Source: an uncultured Myxococcales bacterium
Lineage (GTDB): Bacteria > Myxococcota_A > UBA9042
Length of the DNA stretch: 37,010 nt
NCBI GenBank assembly: GCA_903924465.1
Contig: CAIYBN010000078.1
Span: forward strand, 1-37,010
Reading direction: 5' to 3'
Shown here piece after piece: positions 25,224 through 32,530 of the stretch. The notes under the pieces were generated by a model. It saw nothing but the letters and a program-made list of their open reading frames with translations, ran no database searches and was not told the DNA's origin. The translations under genes and the position numbers were made by a program. The stretch's first letter is position 1, and each line of letters opens with the position of its first letter.

Positions 25224-25228
25224 ACGTG

Positions 25229-26227
25229 ATGCTGACTTCGAAACCTGAGACCGAGCCTTGCTGTGAGCCATCTGGCGGATGCAGCCATGCCAAGTCGACC
25301 GAGACCCTGGTCTCGCCTGAGACCCTTTCGCTCAACCGCCGCAACTTCATGAAGCACAGCGCCATCGTGGCGGGTGCTGCGGCGGCTGCGGCCTGCAGTT
25401 CGGAAGATCTGGAGAAATTCACGCAACGCCGGTTGCGCGAACTCAGCCAGCCGGAACTCAAAGCGCTGCTGATTCGCTTGGAAGCCGACTACAAGAAGAA
25501 GTTCGGCAAGGACGTCGACGTGCGGGCAACGCCAGCGGCGGAGGGCGTCAAGTTCGGCTATGCGCTTGACCTGTCGCGCTGCATTGGCTGTCGGCGCTGC
25601 GTTCACGCCTGCGTAGGCGAGAACAACCAATCGCGGCCGAATCCGGAAGGGAAGCACAACAATCCCATCCAGTGGATCAAGGTTCTGGAAATGGAGAAGG
25701 AAAAGGGCATCGACCTTTCCGACGCCAATCCGTACTACAACCCGGAAGAAGTGCCGCGCGAGGGGCATTTCTACATGCCGGTGCAATGCCAGCAGTGCGA
25801 AAATCCGCCGTGCGTGAAGGTCTGCCCGGTGCAGGCGACGTGGAAAGAACCGGACGGCATCGTGGTCATCGACTACGAATGGTGCATCGGCTGCCGGTAC
25901 TGCATGGTCGCGTGCCCGTACGGTGCGCGCCGCTTCAACTGGGCTGAGCCGCATTTGCCGGTCGACCAACTGAACACGAATACCCACGTGTTGGGCAATC
26001 GGCCGCGCCCCCGCGGCGTCGTCGAGAAGTGCACGTTCTGCATCCAGCGGACGCGCGCAGGTCGGTATCCGGCGTGCGTGGAAATCTGCCCGGTGGGTGC
26101 GCGGAAGTTCGGCAACATGCTGGACCCGAAGAGCGAGATTCGCGCCGTGCTGGAGTCCAAGCGTGTGTTCATCCTCAAAGAGGACCTGAATACGCAGCCC
26201 AAATTCTTCTACTTCTTCGGCATTTGA
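25229..26227 (+). CDS. Tat-exported four-cluster ferredoxin-like subunit (HybA/DsrO type)
   Basis: A 332-residue electron-transfer subunit. A Tat motif NRRNFMK (36-42) is followed by an Ala-rich hydrophobic core and ACSS (Cys56), which may also be lipidated. Four 4Fe-4S ligand sets are visible: CIGCRRCVHAC (118-128), CQQCENPPCVKVCP (187-200), CIGCRYCMVACP (219-230) and CTFC...CVEICP (268-287), the usual plan of DsrO, HybA, NrfC and PsrB. Odd is the 35-residue stretch before the Tat motif with CC, GGC and His (11-20), unusual for a Tat signal. It lies between the cytochrome and the NrfD-like gene and should wire the quinone protein to the haems. Confidence 0.9.
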   Translation: MLTSKPETEPCCEPSGGCSHAKSTETLVSPETLSLNRRNFMKHSAIVAGAAAAAACSSEDLEKFTQRRLRELSQPELKALLIRLEADYKKKFGKDVDVRATPAAEGVKFGYALDLSRCIGCRRCVHACVGENNQSRPNPEGKHNNPIQWIKVLEMEKEKGIDLSDANPYYNPEEVPREGHFYMPVQCQQCENPPCVKVCPVQATWKEPDGIVVIDYEWCIGCRYCMVACPYGARRFNWAEPHLPVDQLNTNTHVLGNRPRPRGVVEKCTFCIQRTRAGRYPACVEICPVGARKFGNMLDPKSEIRAVLESKRVFILKEDLNTQPKFFYFFGI

Positions 26228-26246
26228 CCGGTACCGGAGGTCGTTC

Positions 26247-27521
26247 ATGTTCCAGCATCTGTCCCAATTCATCACCGGCGCCGCCGGCCACGCGCTTCGC
26301 GGTTCACGCACCTACTACGCGTGGGTCGGATTCCTCTGTTGCCTCATCGCATTCGGCGCGTGGGGCTACGTGCATCAGTATCAGGAAGGTCTGATTCTCA
26401 CGGGCATGCGCGATCAGGTCATGTGGGGATTCTACATTGGCAATTTCACGTTCATGGTCGGCGTCGCAGCTGCCGCCGTGGTGCTGGTGATTCCCGCCTA
26501 CATCTACCACTGGGGTCCGATCTACGAGATCGCCATCATTGGTGAACTGCTGGCGATTTCCGCGATCATCATGTGTCTGAGCTTCGTTGCGGTCGACGTC
26601 GGTCGCCCGGATCGCGCCTTGCACCTGTTTCCGATCGTCGGTTCGCCAAATTTTCCGCGCTCGCTGCTGTCCTGGGACGTCATGGTGCTGAATCTGTACC
26701 TGATTCTGAACGTGACCATTGTCTCGCACCTGCTCTACTCGGCGTTCTTTGGTCGCAAGCCAAACAACAACTTCGTCGTGCCGCTGGTGCTGTTGTCCAT
26801 TCCCGCTGCCGTGAGCATTCACACCGTCACGGCGTTTCTCTACAGCGGTCTCGGCGGTCGCCCGTTCTGGAATGCCTCGATTCTGGCGCCGCGTTTCCTG
26901 GCTTCGGCGTTCTGCTCCGGTCCGGCGATCATCTTGATTCTTCTCCAGATCCTGCGCAAGACCGCGGGCCTGCAGATCAAGAACGAAGCCATCTGGAAGA
27001 TCGCGGAATTGATGGCCTATGCGATCGCGCTCAATCTATTCTTCCTCGTCGCCGAAATCTTCAAGGAATTCTATAGCGACACGCACCATCTCATTCACAC
27101 CCAGTACCTGTATTTTGGCGTGGGCGAAGCGCGCGGACTGGGCATGTATGCCTGGACAAGCGTCGTGGCGACCGTCATTGCACTGGTTCTGTTCATCGTG
27201 CCAGCCACGCGTAAGAACTTCTTTACGCTCAATGTTGGCTGCGTGCTGCTTTACATCGGTGTCTACATTGAAAAGGGGATTGGTCTGGTGATTCCAGGCC
27301 TGACGCCAGACACGTTGGGCGAGATCTACGCCTACGCGCCAACGGCGCACGAAGTCCAGGTGGCAGCCGGCATTTTCGGCCTCGGCTTCCTGGCCTTTAC
27401 CGTGATGATCAAGATCGCGATTCCAGTGGCGCTCGGCCAGCTCGTCTACAAGGCGGGCGGCCCTGGACCGGATGCGGGCGCCGCAACCAACGATGCGCAC
27501 GGGGCGCACGTCGGGGCATGA
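26247..27521 (+). CDS. NrfD/DsrP-like integral membrane quinone subunit
   Basis: A 424-residue protein with about ten hydrophobic helices; GGAGG lies 6 bases before the ATG. QEGLILTGMRDQVMWGFYIG near residues 46-65 and VAVDVGRPDRALHL near 112-125 recall DsrP/HybB of the NrfD superfamily, which carry or oxidise a quinol in the membrane and pair with a four-cluster Fe-S subunit. The His/Ala-rich C-terminal tail (DAHGAHVGA) is unusual. The gene starts 20 bp after the Fe-S gene. NrfD-type proteins lack haem; in ActC and PsrC they have been linked to quinone chemistry and possibly proton movement. No catalytic subunit (molybdoenzyme, DsrMK, hydrogenase) is present in the window. Confidence 0.88.
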   Translation: MFQHLSQFITGAAGHALRGSRTYYAWVGFLCCLIAFGAWGYVHQYQEGLILTGMRDQVMWGFYIGNFTFMVGVAAAAVVLVIPAYIYHWGPIYEIAIIGELLAISAIIMCLSFVAVDVGRPDRALHLFPIVGSPNFPRSLLSWDVMVLNLYLILNVTIVSHLLYSAFFGRKPNNNFVVPLVLLSIPAAVSIHTVTAFLYSGLGGRPFWNASILAPRFLASAFCSGPAIILILLQILRKTAGLQIKNEAIWKIAELMAYAIALNLFFLVAEIFKEFYSDTHHLIHTQYLYFGVGEARGLGMYAWTSVVATVIALVLFIVPATRKNFFTLNVGCVLLYIGVYIEKGIGLVIPGLTPDTLGEIYAYAPTAHEVQVAAGIFGLGFLAFTVMIKIAIPVALGQLVYKAGGPGPDAGAATNDAHGAHVGA

Positions 27522-27526
27522 GGTAG

Positions 27527-27540
27527 GTCTCTCGAGAGAC
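27527..27540 (+). other. Perfect 14-bp palindrome after NrfD gene
   Basis: GTCTCTCGAGAGAC starts 6 bp after the NrfD stop. It is a perfect dyad with no loop, so a protein-binding site or cruciform is as likely as an RNA hairpin. First of three dyads before the small membrane-protein gene. Confidence 0.6.
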
Positions 27541-27562
27541 TCTTCTGTCCCCGGTTTGTTGG

Positions 27563-27584
27563 GGAGATGCCGGGGGGCATCTCC
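27563..27584 (+). terminator. Strong hairpin in operon, possible attenuator
   Basis: GGAGATGCC pairs perfectly with GGCATCTCC around a GGGG loop. No T-run follows and the operon appears to continue, so partial termination or protection of the upstream mRNA is more likely than full termination. Confidence 0.5.
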
Positions 27585-27612
27585 AACCATAGGCACCGCT
27601 CGCGATGGGCGG

Positions 27613-27635
27613 GTCTCGCTTTGCTATGGCGAGAC
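27613..27635 (+). other. Hairpin just before small-protein ribosome site
   Basis: GTCTCGC pairs with GCGAGAC around a 9-base loop. The 3' arm ends 5 bases before the GGAGG of the next gene, so the structure could influence translation of that gene. It shares GTCTC/GAGAC ends with the palindrome at 27527-27540. Confidence 0.5.
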
Positions 27636-27650
27636 ACAATGGAGGGCGTC

Positions 27651-27869
27651 ATGAACTGGAGTTATTTGCAGGAATGGGCGATGAGCTTGATCTTCTTCGC
27701 ACCAGCACTCGTCATCCTCGCACTGACCTTGATGGCATTGCCGTTGGCCAAGGGCGCGCAGTTCACAGCAAACGCAGAACGCGCTGCCGCGAAGTCGCGG
27801 CCGCTGTCGCTTCACGTGAAGTCCCACGCGTCGCCTCCGGGCGAAGAAGTGGCCGAAGAAACGGCGTGA
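27651..27869 (+). CDS. Small single-pass membrane protein of the complex
   Basis: A 72-residue protein with one strong hydrophobic helix (about residues 10-33, AMSLIFFAPALVILALTLMA) and a basic then acidic tail. GGAGG lies 5 bases before the ATG; longer upstream readings cross the hairpins and are rejected. It is the last gene of the cytochrome/Fe-S/NrfD operon, separated from NrfD by a structured 129-bp gap. Small membrane subunits of this kind often stabilise respiratory complexes (as CydX does), but no family is recognised. The next gene is convergent. Confidence 0.75.
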   Translation: MNWSYLQEWAMSLIFFAPALVILALTLMALPLAKGAQFTANAERAAAKSRPLSLHVKSHASPPGEEVAEETA

Positions 27870-27885
27870 TCGGACGCATCGACGT

Positions 27886-27917
27886 CGTGCGGTCAACGCT
27901 GCATCAGCGCCCGCACG
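27886..27917. terminator. Two-step hairpin between convergent genes
   Basis: An outer stem CGTGCGG/CCGCACG (27886-27892 with 27911-27917) encloses an inner stem CGCTG-CAT-CAGCG (27897-27909). It begins 17 bp after the small-protein stop and overlaps the last codons of the convergent transporter gene, so it could terminate the plus-strand operon. Confidence 0.45.
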
Positions 27918-28717
27918 GCGAGTGAGCCCAACATCAGCGCGCCGCCGAAGCACGTCGCCAAGCCAGGGCGCTCGCCGGTACCGAGCCACACCCAGAGTGG
28001 ACTCACCGCGGGCTCCAGAAGTGACAGCAGGCTAGCCGTCGATGCCGTGACCGTGCGCAAGCCGCGCAGAAAGAAGAGATAGGCCGCGCCCATTTGCATG
28101 AGGCCAAGCCACAGAAGGCCGAAGCCGGATTGCCAGTGAAGGCCGTGAACCAGGTCTCCACCCGCGAGGCTCAAGCCAAAAATGGCGCCGAACACGTTGC
28201 CCAGGGTGATGGACGCGTGCGCGGAATCACTGCCGGCTTGGGCGTCGCGGCGCATGAGCAGCACGGCAATGGCAAAGAAGACGCCAGAGACGGCGCCGAA
28301 TGCGTTGCCTTGCCACGTGATGCCAGTGGCGTCGTCCAAAAGGCAGAGCGCCATGCCAACGAGGCATCCGGCGACGGCGAATACGTCCACTTTGGTGACT
28401 TTTTCGCCAAAGAACCGATAGCCGGCGATCAGCACCCACGCCGTTCCGGTGTATTGCAAAAGCACGGCACTGGCTGCGGTTGTGCGCTTGTTGGCGGCCA
28501 CAAAGGTCAGGATCATCGCGGCGTAGGCGAGTGCCGTCGACAGCCGGGCGAGGCGAAGCTTGGGGCGCAGCACGATCAGGTAGAACAGCGTCGTGACCGC
28601 CGCACGGCCACCGGCGACGGCCATTTCTGGCAACGGAATCCATTTGATAAACAGCCCGCCGGAAGACCAGAGGAGAGCGGCCAGCAAGATTGCCGCGGAA
28701 CCTTGGATTTGTGGCAT
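27893..28717 (-). CDS. EamA/DMT-family transporter
   Basis: A 274-residue membrane protein with ten hydrophobic helices in two similar halves of five, the duplicated EamA layout (AILLAALLWSSGGLFIKWI opens the first half; GNAFGAVSGVFFAIAVLLM opens the second). Relatives export amino acids, nucleobases or other metabolites from the cytoplasm. The substrate is not readable. It lies 59 bp after the aldolase gene on the same strand and is probably the last gene of that run. It converges on the respiratory operon. Confidence 0.85.
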   Translation of the reverse strand: MPQIQGSAAILLAALLWSSGGLFIKWIPLPEMAVAGGRAAVTTLFYLIVLRPKLRLARLSTALAYAAMILTFVAANKRTTAASAVLLQYTGTAWVLIAGYRFFGEKVTKVDVFAVAGCLVGMALCLLDDATGITWQGNAFGAVSGVFFAIAVLLMRRDAQAGSDSAHASITLGNVFGAIFGLSLAGGDLVHGLHWQSGFGLLWLGLMQMGAAYLFFLRGLRTVTASTASLLSLLEPAVSPLWVWLGTGERPGLATCFGGALMLGSLAVRALMQR

Positions 28718-28776
28718 GAGCTAGCGAACCCCGTCGTGTGCGCGCGCGTGTGGCCGACGCAAAATCGCGGGCACGA

Positions 28777-29703
28777 TCAGGGCGCGTCGCGGTGAATCGC
28801 CATCACTTGATGCAGCAATTCAATGGCTTCCGCCTCAGGACGCTGGAATGCATTGCGGCCCATGATCGAGCCGAACGCACCACCAGCGGCAATCGCGCGC
28901 ACTTCGTCCAACACAGCTTCTGTGCCCTTGGCCTCGCCACCGGAGAAGATCACGATGCGACGGCCGCCGAAGGCCGACTGCACGACGTGGCGGACACGAT
29001 CGCTCAACGTGGCAATCGGGATGTTGTACTTCTCGTAGACCTTGCGCGCGGCGTCCTGCTCGATGTGCGCGGTCGGCGGCTTGACCTTGATGATGTGCGA
29101 GCCCAGCTGCGCGGCAATCTGCGCGGCGTAGGCGGCGATGTCGATGCCGGTCTCGCCGTCCTTGGACAGCTTGCCGCCGCGCGGGTAGGACCACGTCACG
29201 ACGACGAGACCCTTGGCCTTGGCTTCTTCCGTCAACTCGCGCAGATCCTGGTACATGGTGTTGCGGTTGTTGGAGCCTGGATAGATGGTGTAGCCAATCG
29301 CCGCGCAACCGAGGCGCAGCGCCTCGTTGACGGAGCCGGTGATCGCCGAGCAGGGATCCGACGGGCCGCCCACGCTATCGGAATTGTTCAGCTTCAAGAT
29401 CAACGGAATCTGCCCGGCATATTCAGCGGCGCCTGCTTCGATGAAGCCGAGCGGCGCGGCGTAGGCGTTGCAGCCGGCCTTGATGGCCAACTCGAAATGG
29501 TAGGTCGGGTCGTAACCGGGCGCATTGGGCGCGAACGACCGCGCGGGGCCGTGCTCAAAGCCCTGATCCACGGGCAGGATCACCATCTTGCCGGTGCCCT
29601 TGAGCTTGCCGTGATTGAGCATGCGCACCAGATTAGCGCGCGTGCCAGGGTTGTCGCTTGCGTACCACGAGAGGATTTTCTTGACGCGAGGGGTAAGAGC
29701 CAT
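28777..29703 (-). CDS. fbaB: Class I fructose-bisphosphate aldolase, FbaB/DhnA type
   Basis: A 308-residue enzyme of the bacterial/archaeal class I aldolase type, which cleaves fructose-1,6-bisphosphate to triose phosphates through a lysine Schiff base without metal. Seen motifs: VILPVDQGFEHGPARSF (about 42-58), a central YTIYPGS strand, VVTWSYPRGG, IIKVKPPTAH (the likely Schiff-base Lys lies in this segment), VIFSGGEAKG and SIMGRNAFQRP phosphate-binding loops. GGGAG precedes the ATG at a normal distance. It is 72 bp after guanine deaminase and 59 bp before the EamA gene. Length and motifs are normal, and no oddity was noticed. Confidence 0.92.
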   Translation of the reverse strand: MALTPRVKKILSWYASDNPGTRANLVRMLNHGKLKGTGKMVILPVDQGFEHGPARSFAPNAPGYDPTYHFELAIKAGCNAYAAPLGFIEAGAAEYAGQIPLILKLNNSDSVGGPSDPCSAITGSVNEALRLGCAAIGYTIYPGSNNRNTMYQDLRELTEEAKAKGLVVVTWSYPRGGKLSKDGETGIDIAAYAAQIAAQLGSHIIKVKPPTAHIEQDAARKVYEKYNIPIATLSDRVRHVVQSAFGGRRIVIFSGGEAKGTEAVLDEVRAIAAGGAFGSIMGRNAFQRPEAEAIELLHQVMAIHRDAP

Positions 29704-29775
29704 GTGTTGATCTCCCTGTGGCGCAGTTGGAGGCCACTTCGGCGCGCGTAGGAGACTCCAACCGGGGCCCCGCTG

Positions 29776-31038
29776 TCAACGCTGCCGCGAATTTTTTACC
29801 GCATGGGCAGCGTGCGCCACCTGTCCCCAAAGAATCACCGCGCGGGGCATGGTCTCGAAGGCTTCGGGCGTATGCGCGAGCAAGGCTCCAAGCAGCGTCG
29901 CGGGCGTCGGGCGGGGCAACTCGGGCATCGGCACGGCCACCAGGTGCGCTGGAGCACCGACGGCGAGAGTTCCGAGACCGCCAAGCGCCGAGTCAAACTG
30001 CGCCAGCCACGCACCGGGAAAGGCAGTCGCACGTGTCAGCGCCTCCGTCGGTGTGGCCTCGGCATGACCGGAGTGAACGGCCAAGAACCGCTGCATCACG
30101 TGAAGTTGGCTCAGGATGGGCCCGGCGCCGACATCGGTCGCCAGCACCCAGGGCACACCAGCGCGGCGCAGCCGATCCAGTGGCATCCGGCCGGAAGCCA
30201 GGGCTTCGTTGCTGGTCGGACAGTGCGCAATTGTCGTATGCGAATCGGCGAGCCGCGCAAGTTCTTGATCGGAAAGATGCAATCCGTGCGCCATCACGGT
30301 CCGAGGGCCCAACAATCCAGCGCGGTCGTACACGTCCGTGTAGTCGCGCGCTTCCGGAAACAGCGTCGCGACCCAAGCGATTTCATCCGCATTTTCAGAC
30401 AAATGACTCTGCACCGGCCATTGCGTTTCGCGCGCCACCTCGCCACACGCGCGCAAGCCAGAAGCGTCGACGCTGGGCGCAAACCGCGGCGAAATCACGA
30501 CGCGTTGTTGGTGCGATTCCGGCAGCGCGCGCAACATGGCCAGCGTCGTCGATGCTGGGCGCAGCAGCGCTTCGGGCGCATTTCGGGTCATGATCGCCGG
30601 GCCTTCAAAAAAGCCGCGGGGCGTTTCAGTGAGAAAGACGGGCGTCGATTCGGCAAAGGGCGAGCCAAAGAACAGGCCCGCACACGTGCCCGCGCGGGTC
30701 AGATCCGCCAAAAAACGCTGGGCGTGAAGTTGCGCGACCGACACCTCCAGGAATTCCGCCTCGGCCGGCCAGATCGCCTCGCGCAGCCAGGGCAGCAGCT
30801 GGCCGCCGAATTGCCCGCGCACGTGGGATTGCGGCCAATGGCAGTGCAGGTCGACAAATCCCGGCAGCAGCAGCGGCGCATCAGGCAAGCGACTTGTCGC
30901 CAGCGGGCGAATTTCGGTGAACCGGCCGTCGTGCCACGTCAGTTCCGCGTGCGGCAGAAACTCCACTTGCCCGTCGGTACGGGGCAACAAGGCTGCGCCG
31001 CGCGTCGATCCCGAACCGGGCGTCGTGGTCTCCAACAT
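29776..31038 (-). CDS. guaD: Guanine deaminase
   Basis: A 420-residue amidohydrolase that converts guanine to xanthine and ammonia with one metal. Motifs fit the family: PGFVDLHCHWPQ (His65, His67; about 59-70), GQLLPWLREAIWPAEAEF, VQSHLSEN with a metal His, MAHGLHLSDQEL, HCPTSN and ATDVGAG. The GQLLPWL and DVYDRAGLLG words separate it from other deaminases. The start is the ATG 5 bp after the TPR gene stop; no strong ribosome site is seen, so coupling to the upstream gene is likely. Cytoplasmic, no leader. Next on the strand is the class I aldolase, 72 bp away. Confidence 0.9.
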   Translation of the reverse strand: MLETTTPGSGSTRGAALLPRTDGQVEFLPHAELTWHDGRFTEIRPLATSRLPDAPLLLPGFVDLHCHWPQSHVRGQFGGQLLPWLREAIWPAEAEFLEVSVAQLHAQRFLADLTRAGTCAGLFFGSPFAESTPVFLTETPRGFFEGPAIMTRNAPEALLRPASTTLAMLRALPESHQQRVVISPRFAPSVDASGLRACGEVARETQWPVQSHLSENADEIAWVATLFPEARDYTDVYDRAGLLGPRTVMAHGLHLSDQELARLADSHTTIAHCPTSNEALASGRMPLDRLRRAGVPWVLATDVGAGPILSQLHVMQRFLAVHSGHAEATPTEALTRATAFPGAWLAQFDSALGGLGTLAVGAPAHLVAVPMPELPRPTPATLLGALLAHTPEAFETMPRAVILWGQVAHAAHAVKNSRQR

Positions 31039-31043
31039 GTCTG

Positions 31044-32492
31044 CTATTTGCCGGACTTTTTGGCTTTCTTGGCCGGCGCCGGCTTGTGCGCTTTGGCCAT
31101 GAGCGTCCTGGACACAGACGGGCTGTGTTTCCCGTGACCCTTGCGAACCGGTTTGCTCTTGACCGGCTCCTCGGCCGGCGGCGGCTGCTGCGCAACGGGC
31201 TCTTCTGGTGGCGGGATCATCTCGGCCATCTGCTGGCTCAACGCCGGCAGCGGCTTCACGCCCGGGTCGACGGCCATACGCAATTGCTGCTGCCATTCGC
31301 CGCGGCGGCGCAGCATGAAACGGTACAAATCCGCATTCGGATCCTCGCCATTGACCTGACGCACGACCGGCAGGCCCAACATCGCCCGGGCCTGCTGGAA
31401 TTCACCACGCAAAATCACGACTTCCGCCAGCGCCTTGAGAGCGCCTGGGTGGCCGGGCTGCTTGGTCAGAATCCAGCGCAGCACCTTGTCTGCGTCCGCC
31501 AGGCGATTGTCGCGCAGCCACAATTCCGCCTGCACCAGCTCCGCGACGATGCCGCGCTCCGGACCCGTTCGCCACAGCGGCAGCAACTGCCGGGCCAGCA
31601 CATCGTCGCCGTCCACCAGCGCCTGCAAAACGGCCATGCGAATCGACCGACCGAGCGGCACCATCGGCACCGTGGTGCCACTCTTGCCGCGATTGCGCAC
31701 CCATTCCGCGAGCATCGGCCGCGTCTTCAAGGCACCCGCGTGGCGTGGATCTCGTTGCAGCGTCTGGTCCACCGCGATCAGCGCCGCCAGCAAGTCGCCC
31801 GCACCCAGACGCGCGACAGCCATCCGCCAGGTCCGCTCGGCCGTCGGTGCGGCCTCAGCGGCCAGCGCAAACCAGGCAGCGGCATCCGCGTACTTTCCGG
31901 CGGCAAAAAGCGCTTCACCTTGCGCGTCCATGGCTTCGGGAGATTCAGAATCGACGCTTTCTTGTGCGGTCGCTGGGGCAGCGGCAAGCGCCGGCGCCGA
32001 TGGCGCTGTTTGGCTCAACGACGCCAACTCAGCTGCTGCCCATTGTCCCAGGGCGTCGCGCTGGCCGTCTGCAGCTGTGTGCCGCGTCACCAGGTCCTTC
32101 ACAATGCGCAGCGCGGTGTCGTCCTGTTTGAGCGCCCGCAGGCATTCCACTTCACCGCGGCGGGAATCGTCATCGCTGCCCGAGGATTGCAGCACTTGGT
32201 ACTGCGCCAACGCATCCTGGCAGCGATCGATACGCCGCAGGGCATCAGCCAACATGCGTCGTGCCGCGCGGTCATCCGGATCGGCGCGCACCGCGAGGCG
32301 AAACGCCGCGACTGCCGCACTGTTGTCGCCACGCGCCAGCGCATCGAGGCCAGCGTCCACCGATTGCGCCGCAGTCGGCTCCTTGGCCACGGTCACGGTC
32401 GATGCGGCGGGCAGGGCAACGGGCGGTCCGGCGGCCAGCACCGGCACGGCGAGAACGTTCAGACCCCAGGTCAGCAAGTGTGCGACTTTCAC
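31044..32492 (-). CDS. Exported TPR-repeat protein with Lys/Pro-rich tail
   Basis: A 482-residue protein. The GTG start is chosen because AAGGGGA precedes it by a normal distance and it opens the signal peptide (KVAHLLTWGLNVLAVPVLAAG). A TTG nine codons earlier is less likely. Tetratricopeptide-like helices run over most of residues 40-400 (for example ALARGDNSAAVAAFRLAVRA and GEALFAAGKYADAAAWFALA), split by an Ala/Ser-rich linker. The tail from about 415 is rich in Pro, Glu and Lys and ends KKAKKSGK, a charged segment that could bind DNA, RNA or peptidoglycan. It sits between the fused dehydratase and guanine deaminase genes, an odd mix suggesting a transcript of convenience. Confidence 0.75.
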   Translation of the reverse strand: MKVAHLLTWGLNVLAVPVLAAGPPVALPAASTVTVAKEPTAAQSVDAGLDALARGDNSAAVAAFRLAVRADPDDRAARRMLADALRRIDRCQDALAQYQVLQSSGSDDDSRRGEVECLRALKQDDTALRIVKDLVTRHTAADGQRDALGQWAAAELASLSQTAPSAPALAAAPATAQESVDSESPEAMDAQGEALFAAGKYADAAAWFALAAEAAPTAERTWRMAVARLGAGDLLAALIAVDQTLQRDPRHAGALKTRPMLAEWVRNRGKSGTTVPMVPLGRSIRMAVLQALVDGDDVLARQLLPLWRTGPERGIVAELVQAELWLRDNRLADADKVLRWILTKQPGHPGALKALAEVVILRGEFQQARAMLGLPVVRQVNGEDPNADLYRFMLRRRGEWQQQLRMAVDPGVKPLPALSQQMAEMIPPPEEPVAQQPPPAEEPVKSKPVRKGHGKHSPSVSRTLMAKAHKPAPAKKAKKSGK

Positions 32493-32530
32493 GGGCAGTT
32501 CCCCTTCGATCCCGCCCAAATCGCGGGCCT

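Noticed and set aside
24532..27869. Assignment of the operon as Dsr, Nrf or alternative complex III
   Set aside because: The Fe-S and NrfD-like subunits resemble DsrO/DsrP, but DsrM, DsrK, nitrite reductase and the other ActABCDEF subunits are missing, so no named complex can be claimed.
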